NCBI RefSeq assembly: GCF_950101795.1
Contig: NZ_CATNLZ010000001.1
Coordinates: 751,382 to 815,381 of the forward strand
Reading direction: 5' to 3'
Length of the DNA: 64,000 nt
Source: Nocardioides sp. T2.26MG-1
GTDB taxonomy: Bacteria; Actinomycetota; Actinomycetes; Propionibacteriales; Nocardioidaceae
Part shown: piece by piece, positions 24,472-30,991 of the stretch
Layout of the letters: each line of letters opens with the position of its first letter
Position numbering within the stretch: position 1 is the stretch's first letter
The notes under the pieces: generated by a model
The model's input: only the letters and a program-made list of their open reading frames with translations
The model's database searches: none
Told to the model about the DNA's origin: nothing
Made by a program: the position numbers and the translations under genes

Positions 24472-26016
24472 TCACTTCGGCGGGGCCGGGACCAGGCAGG
24501 GCGTGGGCGCCGACTGGTTGCCGCTGAAGTCCGTGGCGTAGACCTCCGCGTCGCCGGTGCCGGTGATGTGGAGGATGCCGCCCGGCATCGGCTTCACCGA
24601 GGGCGTGGCGCCGTTCTCGGTGTACTTGATCCGCTGACCGTCGGCGTACGGCCCGAACACCGTGCCGCTGCCGGTGTCACGGACATAGACCTGCGGGTCG
24701 GCGTCGACCGCGTCCGAGGACGTGAGCTCGAAGAAGCCGTCCGGGTTGTGGGAGCCGGGCACGTGGCCGCCGGGGTTGGGGCCCTCCGGGCACGCGGCGG
24801 TCGGCGCGGTGGTGTCGACCACGGTGATGGTCCCCGTCCCGGTGCCGGTGTTGCCGGCGGCGTCGGTCGCCGCGCAGGTGACCGTGGTCGAGCCGAGCGC
24901 GAACAGGCTGCCCGAGGGCGGCGTGCAGTCCGGGGTGAGCGGGCCGTCGACGTTGTCGACGGCGGAGGCGTCGTACGTCGTGGTCGCGCCGTCCGGCCCG
25001 GTGGCCTCGACGGTCTTGCTCTCGACGGTGACCACCGGCGGGGTGACGTCATTGACCGCGATCTCCACGGTCTGGACGAACTCCGGGCCGGGCAGCTCGC
25101 CGTTGACCAGGAACCGCGTCGTGCAGGTGACCGTGCCGCCCTGGGGTGCGTCCCCGGCGAGGGTGACCGTCTCCTGGAACGTCGTGCTGTCTCCGGAGAC
25201 GACCGTCCGGCTGGCCTGGTCGAACGAGAGGCTCGCCCCCGGGTCGCAGGTGGTGTCGTGGGTGACGACCGCGGGCAGGTTCTGCAGCTCGCTGAGGATC
25301 GTGCTCGCGACCTCGCTCGGGTCGGCCGCGGCCAGCGTCCCGCCGGTCTGGCTGGTGACGTGCGTGGCCTGGCCGTCGTGATCGAGGTCGCCGACGTCGA
25401 TGGCGATCACCCGGATGCCGGCGGCCTGGAGCCCGCTGGTGGCGGAGCCGAGGGTGAAGCCGAGCGACGGGTCGTGGCTCGGTGCGTCACCGAACATGAC
25501 GAGCACGCGCGTGCCGTCGGGCCGGAAGCTGATCGTCGACGGCACCCGGCCGAGCGCGCCGATCCAGGCCTCCGGGGTGTCCCCGCCTCCGGAGGCGGAC
25601 CACGCGTTGATGCCGGTCACCACGTCGGCGGCGTTGCCGGTCAGCTGCTGGTCCACCTGGTAGACCGCGGCCCCGTCGCTCTCGTCCTTGTACTCCGCCA
25701 CGGCGAACTGCGCCGTCGGCTGGGCGCTCTGGATCTGGCTGAGGATAGCGCTGGCGTTCGTGCGGACGTTGGCGATGCTGCCGCCCATGCTCCCGGTCGT
25801 GTCGGCCATCAGGACGATGTCGGGCCGGGGCGGGATGGGCGGTGTCTCGACCGTCTTGGTGATCGTCACCGAGGCGCCCGGATCGAGGCTGTCGGTGTAG
25901 TGGGCGGGGGTGACGCCGGGGCTGGCGAGTGCCGCGGCTGTCGTGGCGATGCTGAGGGCGGCGGCGCCGGCGACCGGCAGCAGCCGGCGCGGTACCGCCC
26001 GAGAAGTGGTGCGCAT
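24472..26016 (-). CDS. Secreted von Willebrand factor A domain protein with HYR-like repeats
   Basis: 514 residues. A Sec signal peptide of about 32 residues ends in ALASPG. The VWA domain (about residues 62-250) has IVLMADTTGSMGG, a complete DxTxS MIDAS, and VLVMFGDAPSHD. A Cys-containing beta domain follows, then a HYR-type domain, AVDNVDGPLTPDCTPPSGSLFALGSTTVTCAATDAAGN. The C-terminus has another beta unit ending APTPCLVP. No sortase motif or lipobox is seen, so it is likely released. It may bind surface or matrix components; the ligand is unknown. Confidence 0.85.
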   Translation of the reverse strand: MRTTSRAVPRRLLPVAGAAALSIATTAAALASPGVTPAHYTDSLDPGASVTITKTVETPPIPPRPDIVLMADTTGSMGGSIANVRTNASAILSQIQSAQPTAQFAVAEYKDESDGAAVYQVDQQLTGNAADVVTGINAWSASGGGDTPEAWIGALGRVPSTISFRPDGTRVLVMFGDAPSHDPSLGFTLGSATSGLQAAGIRVIAIDVGDLDHDGQATHVTSQTGGTLAAADPSEVASTILSELQNLPAVVTHDTTCDPGASLSFDQASRTVVSGDSTTFQETVTLAGDAPQGGTVTCTTRFLVNGELPGPEFVQTVEIAVNDVTPPVVTVESKTVEATGPDGATTTYDASAVDNVDGPLTPDCTPPSGSLFALGSTTVTCAATDAAGNTGTGTGTITVVDTTAPTAACPEGPNPGGHVPGSHNPDGFFELTSSDAVDADPQVYVRDTGSGTVFGPYADGQRIKYTENGATPSVKPMPGGILHITGTGDAEVYATDFSGNQSAPTPCLVPAPPK

Positions 26017-26108
26017 GATGTCCTCCGAGTGTCGACGGCTTGTGCCGTGCTCATCGACGCTAAGGACGCACTCCGGCCCCGGACATGGCTCTCCCGGGCC
26101 ACCCCCCG

Positions 26109-26124
26109 CCCCCCGTGAGGGGGG
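26109..26124. terminator. Small C/G hairpin after the Cys-rich protein gene
   Basis: CCCCCC-GTGA-GGGGGG forms a 6-bp stem in the gap between two minus-strand genes, about 45 bp after the stop at 26169. It is plausible as a terminator, but weakly supported. Confidence 0.35.
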
Positions 26125-26168
26125 TTACGCAGGCACTGGCCTGCGGTGGGGGTGACCCGGGAGTGACC

Positions 26169-26333
26169 TCAGCTCTGCCGGCGGAACCGGTCGAACAGGC
26201 CCGGGCGCGGCTCGCCCTCATGGCCCTGGCAGCGCTCCGACTTCGGCACGCCGGCCATGACCTGCGAGACATGGGCGCCGCAGCCGGACCAGCCGGCCTT
26301 GCCGCACCGGCGGCAGGTGATACGTCGACACAT
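26169..26333 (-). CDS. Small Cys-rich (zinc-ribbon-like) protein, 54 residues
   Basis: The frame from ATG 26333 reads MCRRITCRRCGKAGWSGCG, then HVSQVMAGVPKSERCQGH, then a charged tail ending FDRFRRQS. CxxC plus later Cys and His (C7, C10, C18, H21, C35, H38) fit one bound zinc. Similar short proteins are common in actinobacteria but have no known function as far as I know. It begins 42 bp after the MMPL stop on the same strand, so it may share that transcript and be under the same CsoR-type control. Confidence 0.75.
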   Translation of the reverse strand: MCRRITCRRCGKAGWSGCGAHVSQVMAGVPKSERCQGHEGEPRPGLFDRFRRQS

Positions 26334-26375
26334 AGTGGTGTTTCGTCCTTCCTCAGGGGGTCAGTTGGGTCAGGG

Positions 26376-28532
26376 TCAGCTGTGGGAGAAGCGGATGTCC
26401 GGCAGGACCTTGGTGAGCCAGGTGGGCACCCACCAGGCCGCCCGGCCGGTGAGCCGCAGCATCACCGGCAGCAGCACGAGCCGGACCAGGAACGCGTCGA
26501 GCAGCACGGCGACGCCGAGCACCACGCCCATCTCCTTCGGCGGGAGCGGGCCCGACAGCGCGAACGTGAAGAACACCGCGACCATCACCGCACCGGCGGC
26601 GAAGATCACCCGGCCGGAGTGGGCGATCGATCCGACCATCGCGTCCTTCGGGTCGCCCGAGTGCTCGTAGTGCTCCTTGGCCGAGGCCAGCAGGAACACC
26701 GTGTAGTCCATCGCGATCGCGAAGATCATCGCGAAGAAGAACACCGGCGCCCACGCGTCGAGGAAGCCCTGGTGCTCGAACCCGAGCAGGTCGGAGCCGT
26801 AGCCGTCCTGGAACACCAGCCGGGCCACGCCGAAGGCCGCGGCCGTCGACAGCAGGCTCGCGAGCGTGCCGAGCAGTGCGATCAGTGGCGCCCTCAGCGC
26901 GACCAGCAGCAGCAGGAAGCCGAGCGCGAGGATCACCCCGATCACCAGTGGCGTGGAGTCGTCGAGCTGCGACTTGAGGTCGAGGTTCTCGACCGCGGCG
27001 CCGCCGACGATCGCGGACTCGGGCAGGTCGCCCCGCAGCCGGTCGACGGTCTGGCCGAGCTCGGGGTCGGACGGGTCGACCGTCGGCACGGCCTGGATCA
27101 GCACGCTGTCCGTGCCGTCCGGGGCCGGCATGGCCGGCATCGCCGCGGCGATGCCCGGGTCGGCGACCAGGGCGTCGTACGTCGACTGGGCGTCGGCCGA
27201 GTCGGCCACGACCTGGAGGGCACCGGGGGCACCCTCGCCGAAGCTCTGCTGCACCAGGTCGTAGCCGACCCGGGCGCTGGCGTCCTCGGGGAGGACCTTG
27301 ATCGACGGCATCGCGGTCTTCAGGCCCATGATCGGCGCGGCCAGCGCGAGCAGGATCACCAGCGCCGCCAGGCCGAACGCGATCGGACGCTTCCACAGCC
27401 GCTCGCCCCAGGCCTCGAACTTCGGCGAGCGGTGCTCACCGGTGTGGACCCACGGCAGGGCCAGCTTGTTGATCCGCTGGTCGAGCTTGTGCAGCACCAG
27501 TGGCAGCAGGGTCAGGGTCGCGGCCAGCACGAAGACCACGGAGAGCATGATCCCGCCGGCCATCGAGCGGAACGACGGCGAGGGCACCAGCATCACCGCG
27601 GACAGCGAGATCAGGACGGTGGCGCCGGAGAGCAGCACGGCCTTGCCGGCGGTGTCCATGGTCTCGGCGATCGCCTGGCGTGGGCTCTCGTGGTGGCCCA
27701 TGCGGGCGGCACGGAAGCGGACCACGATGAACAGCGCGTAGTCGATGCCGAGGGCGAGCGCGAACATCATCGCGAAGTTCATCGCCCAGATCGAGACCGG
27801 CACCACCTGGTTGATCAGCACCAGGGAGCCGGCGGAGGCGACCAGCCCCGCCAGGGTGAGGATCAGCGGCAGTCCGGCGGCGACGAGCGCGCCGAACGCG
27901 AGCACGAGGATCGCGAGGGTGACCGGCCAGGAGAACATCTCCGACTTCATCATCGCGTTGAGGTTGGCCTCGTTGAAGTCCGACCACAGCAGCGAGGCAC
28001 CGGTCGGGTTCACCTGCACGCCGTCCGTCGACAGGTCCTGCAGCGGACCCTTGAGGTCGTCCGCGGCGCGCACCATGTCGTTGGGGTCGGCGCCGGCACC
28101 GGCGAGCAGCACGGCGGTCTTGCCGTCCTGGCTCAGCGTGGCGCCCGGCTGGGGCTGGACGACCTCGGCGATGCGGGAGTCCTCGTTGAGGATCGCGGTC
28201 GCCTCGGCCAGGATGTCCTTGCCGGCGCCGCTCGTCACGGGGCCGTCGTTGCTGTGCACGACGACCTGGATCGCGGAGCTGGCGTTGCCGCCGAAGTGCT
28301 CCTGGGCGAACTCTCGGACGGCCACGGACTCCGAGCCGTCGGCCTGCCAGCCGGCGCCGGACAGCTCGGCCTCGACCTTCGGCGCGAAGGCGCCGAGGCC
28401 GACGATCACCAGCAGCCAGACGATGGCGGTCATGCGAGTGTGGTGGCTGACCCACACACCAAGCCGGCCCAGCGGGCCGGGGCGGTAGCCGATCTCGGGA
28501 TCGACGTCAGGGGGCGTCGTGATGGTCGACAT
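26376..28532 (-). CDS. MMPL family (RND superfamily) transporter
   Basis: 718 residues with the duplicated MMPL plan: a membrane helix, an extracytoplasmic domain (about 45-180), five helices including ALGIDYALFIVVRFR, then a second set ending in FAIAMDYTVFLLASAKEHYEHSGD. The Asp-Tyr pairs (GIDYALF, AMDYTVF) are the proton-relay residues of the family. Such proteins export lipids, siderophores or drugs in actinobacteria. ATG 28532 is used because the first membrane helix starts some 30 residues later. It is divergent from a thioredoxin operon, with two CsoR-type boxes between. Confidence 0.92.
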   Translation of the reverse strand: MSTITTPPDVDPEIGYRPGPLGRLGVWVSHHTRMTAIVWLLVIVGLGAFAPKVEAELSGAGWQADGSESVAVREFAQEHFGGNASSAIQVVVHSNDGPVTSGAGKDILAEATAILNEDSRIAEVVQPQPGATLSQDGKTAVLLAGAGADPNDMVRAADDLKGPLQDLSTDGVQVNPTGASLLWSDFNEANLNAMMKSEMFSWPVTLAILVLAFGALVAAGLPLILTLAGLVASAGSLVLINQVVPVSIWAMNFAMMFALALGIDYALFIVVRFRAARMGHHESPRQAIAETMDTAGKAVLLSGATVLISLSAVMLVPSPSFRSMAGGIMLSVVFVLAATLTLLPLVLHKLDQRINKLALPWVHTGEHRSPKFEAWGERLWKRPIAFGLAALVILLALAAPIMGLKTAMPSIKVLPEDASARVGYDLVQQSFGEGAPGALQVVADSADAQSTYDALVADPGIAAAMPAMPAPDGTDSVLIQAVPTVDPSDPELGQTVDRLRGDLPESAIVGGAAVENLDLKSQLDDSTPLVIGVILALGFLLLLVALRAPLIALLGTLASLLSTAAAFGVARLVFQDGYGSDLLGFEHQGFLDAWAPVFFFAMIFAIAMDYTVFLLASAKEHYEHSGDPKDAMVGSIAHSGRVIFAAGAVMVAVFFTFALSGPLPPKEMGVVLGVAVLLDAFLVRLVLLPVMLRLTGRAAWWVPTWLTKVLPDIRFSHS

Positions 28533-28573
28533 GGGGAAAGGGACTCTCACTCTCGGTTTCGGTACCTGGTGGA

Positions 28574-28589
28574 ATACCCCTGGGGGTAT
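28574..28589. promoter_or_regulatory. CsoR/CstR-type operator, site 1
   Basis: ATACCCC-TG-GGGGTAT is a perfect 16-bp inverted repeat with the G-tract architecture of CsoR-family operators. It is 42 bp upstream of the MMPL start. Confidence 0.8.
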
Positions 28590-28607
28590 CCGTCGTTCGG
28601 AACCATA

Positions 28608-28623
28608 ACACCCCGGGGGGTAT
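28608..28623. promoter_or_regulatory. CsoR/CstR-type operator, site 2
   Basis: ACACCCC-GG-GGGGTAT matches site 1 with one change in the left arm. It is 30 bp upstream of the thioredoxin start; site centres are 34 bp apart. Confidence 0.75.
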
Positions 28624-28652
28624 CGTATTCCCGGGACGACCAGAGGAGAGAC

Positions 28653-29039
28653 ATGACCACCACCACCCTGACATCTGCCGAGTTCGAGGAGACCGTGACC
28701 GGGAACGACATCGTCCTGGTCGACTTCTGGGCCTCCTGGTGCGGACCCTGCCGCCAGTTCGCCCCGGTCTATGAGGCTGCCTCGGAGAATCACCCCGATG
28801 TGGTGTTCGGCAAGGTCGACACGGAGGCCGAGCGCGAGCTCGCCGCAGCCGCCCAGATCACCTCGATCCCGACGCTGATGGCGTTCCGCGAGGGCGTGCT
28901 CGTCTTCGCGCAGCCCGGCGCCCTGCCCCCGGCCTCCCTGGAGCAGGTGATCACCGCCGTCCGCGAGCTCGACATGGACGACGTGCGCGCCCAGCTGGCC
29001 GCCCAGCAGCAGGGCCAGAGCGAGGGGAGCGACCAGTGA
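28653..29039 (+). CDS. Thioredoxin
   Basis: 128-residue thioredoxin fold with VLVDFWASWCGPCRQFAPVY, the redox pair CGPC at about residues 34-37, and ITSIPTLMAF with the cis-Pro loop. The C-terminus is extended by a Gln-rich tail (LAAQQQGQSEG). It reduces protein disulfides or persulfides. A GAGGAGA ribosome site precedes ATG 28653. The stop overlaps the next GTG (GTGA), so it leads an operon with DUF302 and CsoR-family genes. Confidence 0.95.
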   Translation: MTTTTLTSAEFEETVTGNDIVLVDFWASWCGPCRQFAPVYEAASENHPDVVFGKVDTEAERELAAAAQITSIPTLMAFREGVLVFAQPGALPPASLEQVITAVRELDMDDVRAQLAAQQQGQSEGSDQ

Positions 29040-29431
29040 GCTTCACGCTGAGCACCACCGTCGAGCGCTCGTACGACGACACGGTGGCCGCCGTGCGCGA
29101 GGCGCTGGCCGACCAGGGCTTCGGCGTGCTCACCGAGATCGACCTGCGCGCGACCCTGGCGGCCAAGCTCGGCGTCGACGTACCCCCGCAGGTGATCCTC
29201 GGGGCCTGCCGTCCCCAGCTCGCCCACCAGGCGCTCCAGGTCGACCCGTCCGTCGCCGCCGTCCTGCCCTGCAACGTGGTCGTCCGGTCGACCGGTGAGC
29301 ACACCACGATCGTCGAGGCGTTCGACCCGGACGCCATGATGGCGCTCGCGGGCGACGGCCTCGCCGAGGTCGCCGCCGAGGCACGGCAGCGCCTGACCGC
29401 GGCACTCGCCGCCCTGACCGAGGAGAACTGA
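29036..29431 (+). CDS. DUF302 family protein
   Basis: 131 residues with the DUF302 pattern: FTLSTTVERSYDDTVAAVREALADQGFGVLTEIDL, then VILGACRPQLAHQALQVDP, LPCNVVVR and VEAFDP. The domain is often found near thioredoxins, rhodaneses and CsoR-type regulators in genes for sulfur or metal stress; the biochemical role is not established. One conserved Cys is in GACRP and another in LPCNV. It overlaps the thioredoxin stop by 4 bp and is followed one base later by the regulator gene. Confidence 0.9.
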   Translation: MSFTLSTTVERSYDDTVAAVREALADQGFGVLTEIDLRATLAAKLGVDVPPQVILGACRPQLAHQALQVDPSVAAVLPCNVVVRSTGEHTTIVEAFDPDAMMALAGDGLAEVAAEARQRLTAALAALTEEN

Positions 29432-29432
29432 C

Positions 29433-29696
29433 ATGGAGCTGGACCCGAAGGACATGACGCCGGTCATCAACCGGATCAAGCGCGCCCAGGGCCAGCTGGC
29501 CGGGGTGCTGCGGATGCTGGAGGACGGCCGGGAGTGCGAGGACGTCGTGACCCAGCTCGCCGCGGTCTCGCGGGCCCTGGACCGCGCCGGCTTCGCGATC
29601 GTCGCCACCGGGCTCCAGCAGTGCCTGGCCAACGGCGAGGGGCTCGACGGCCTCGACGCGAAGAAGATGGAGAAGCTGTTCCTGTCCCTGGCCTGA
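29433..29696 (+). CDS. CsoR/RcnR-family regulator, CstR-like (two Cys, no copper His)
   Basis: 87 residues, all-helical DUF156 fold: NRIKRAQGQLAGVLRMLEDGRECEDVVTQL, then AIVATGLQQCL. C35 and C64 are 29 residues apart, as in CsoR (Cys36/Cys65) and the persulfide sensor CstR (Cys31/Cys60). The position that is a copper-ligand His in CsoR is Gly60 here, so a Cu(I) sensor is unlikely and a persulfide or other thiol-reactive signal is more probable. It is the last gene of the thioredoxin operon and the likely binder of the two operators upstream. Confidence 0.88.
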   Translation: MELDPKDMTPVINRIKRAQGQLAGVLRMLEDGRECEDVVTQLAAVSRALDRAGFAIVATGLQQCLANGEGLDGLDAKKMEKLFLSLA

Positions 29697-29735
29697 CACG
29701 TTGACCCGCCCGAAACTTCACGACGGGTCAACGTG
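29697..29735. terminator. Hairpin terminator after the thioredoxin operon
   Basis: Perfect 12-bp stem CACGTTGACCCG / CGGGTCAACGTG with a 15-base loop, starting two bases after the regulator's stop codon. Confidence 0.75.
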
Positions 29736-29754
29736 GATCGGTCGATGGCCCACG

Positions 29755-29772
29755 GGTTAACAAGCACTAACC
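29755..29772. promoter_or_regulatory. TetR-type operator upstream of a TetR gene
   Basis: GGTTAACAAGCACTAACC, again GGTTA-N8-TAACC. It overlaps the -10 box at 29768-29773, so binding would block the promoter (autoregulation). Confidence 0.75.
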
Positions 29773-29773
29773 T
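29768..29773 (+). promoter_or_regulatory. -10 box of a leaderless promoter for the TetR gene
   Basis: TAACCT is followed by 6 bases and the ATG at 29780. Confidence 0.6.
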
Positions 29774-29779
29774 GAGCCC

Positions 29780-30328
29780 ATGAGCAGGCGCGACCAGATC
29801 CTCGCCACGGCGGCGGAGCTGTTCGCGACCCATGGGTTCCACGGCGTGTCCGTGGCCGACCTCGGCTCGGCGTGCGGGATCTCCGGGCCAGCGCTCTACA
29901 AGCACTTCCCGTCCAAGCAGGCGGTGCTCGCCGAGATGCTGGTCGCGATCAGCGAGGAGCTGCTGCGGGTCGGCACCGAGCGGGCCGCGGCCGCCGACGA
30001 CGCGCGCGCCGCGCTCGCGGCTCTCGTCGACTGGCACGTCGACTTCGCGCTGCGCCACCGCGCCCTGATCGTCGTGCAGGACCGCGACTGGGAGGCGCTC
30101 CCGGTCGAGGCCCGCGACCGGGTGCGCGCGCTGCAGCGGGAGTACGTCGACCTGTGGGCCACTCAACTGCGCCTGGCCGACCCGACGCTCGACCAGCCCA
30201 CCGCGCGGTCGATGGCGCACGCGGCGTTCGGGCTGATCAACTCCACCCCGCACAGCGGCCTGCTGCCCGACACCCGCATGCGTGGCCTGCTGAGCCGGAT
30301 GGCGCTGGGCTCACTCGGCGTCAGCTGA
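29780..30328 (+). CDS. TetR family regulator, probable controller of the carboxylase / HMG-CoA lyase operon
   Basis: 182 residues. The HTH region is ILATAAELFATHGFHGVSVADLGSACGISGPALYKHFPSKQAVL, followed by a helical ligand domain (VDWHVDFALRHRALIVVQDRDW). This subtype often sits beside acetyl/methylcrotonyl-CoA carboxylase genes in actinobacteria; mycobacterial BkaR and the Streptomyces accD1-linked TetR are examples. Here it is 8 kb from such genes but shares the operator GGTTA-N8-TAACC with them. The ligand would be a CoA thioester, by inference. Its last 18 bp overlap the convergent SWIM gene. Confidence 0.88.
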   Translation: MSRRDQILATAAELFATHGFHGVSVADLGSACGISGPALYKHFPSKQAVLAEMLVAISEELLRVGTERAAAADDARAALAALVDWHVDFALRHRALIVVQDRDWEALPVEARDRVRALQREYVDLWATQLRLADPTLDQPTARSMAHAAFGLINSTPHSGLLPDTRMRGLLSRMALGSLGVS

Positions 30329-30991
30329 CTCCGGCACCGCCTCCTGGAGCAGCCGCGCGGCATACAGCGCGGCCTCGACGGCGGCCTCCAGGTCGGGCTC
30401 GTCGTCCGTGGGAACATCCGAGGCGGTCGGCTCCACCGTGCGCTCGTGCAGCCGCCCGAGCAGGTCGTCGCGGGACAGACCGCGCAGCTGGAGCAGCACG
30501 AACGGGTCGGCCTCCACCAGCCACGTCAGCTGCTGGAGCACCGCGAGCGCGTGCACGCACGGGTCGGCCCAGTGGTCGCAGGTGCACGACGAGCCGAGCT
30601 CGCCGCCGTACGGCAGCAGCTCGACGCCCGCCTCGTCCGCGTGCTCGACGAGCCCGAACGGCAGGTCGCCGGCCAGCAGCGCCGCGATCCGCCCGGACTC
30701 GGCCGCGACCGCCTCCACGAGCACGCCGAGGTCGGCCGGGTCGAGCACGGGCACGGCACCCTCGACGGTCCACAATCCACGCCGGTCCTCGACCGAGGCC
30801 ACGAACCGGCCCGGCTCGGTGGCGATCTGGCCGACGTGCCCGTTGCGGGCCAGCACCCGCGCCGCGACCAGCTCGGACTCGGCGTACGCCGCCTCCTCGA
30901 CCGCGCGCACCCAGGCCTTGCCCCACCACGTGGTGGCACGGACCATCGAGCGCCGGGCCGCGAGCCGGGGATGCAGCACGGGTCGGGCCAT
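30311..30991 (-). CDS. SWIM zinc finger protein
   Basis: 226 residues. SCTCDHWADPCVHALAVLQQL contains the CxC...CxH SWIM zinc motif (about residues 130-145). The front half (TWWGKAWVRAVE, RVLARNGHVGQIATEPGRFVASVEDRRG) is typical of bacterial SWIM proteins paired with SNF2 helicases. ATG 30991 overlaps the helicase stop by 4 bp, so the two are translationally coupled and probably act together on DNA or nucleoprotein. The C-terminus is acidic. Confidence 0.9.
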   Translation of the reverse strand: MARPVLHPRLAARRSMVRATTWWGKAWVRAVEEAAYAESELVAARVLARNGHVGQIATEPGRFVASVEDRRGLWTVEGAVPVLDPADLGVLVEAVAAESGRIAALLAGDLPFGLVEHADEAGVELLPYGGELGSSCTCDHWADPCVHALAVLQQLTWLVEADPFVLLQLRGLSRDDLLGRLHERTVEPTASDVPTDDEPDLEAAVEAALYAARLLQEAVPESADAE

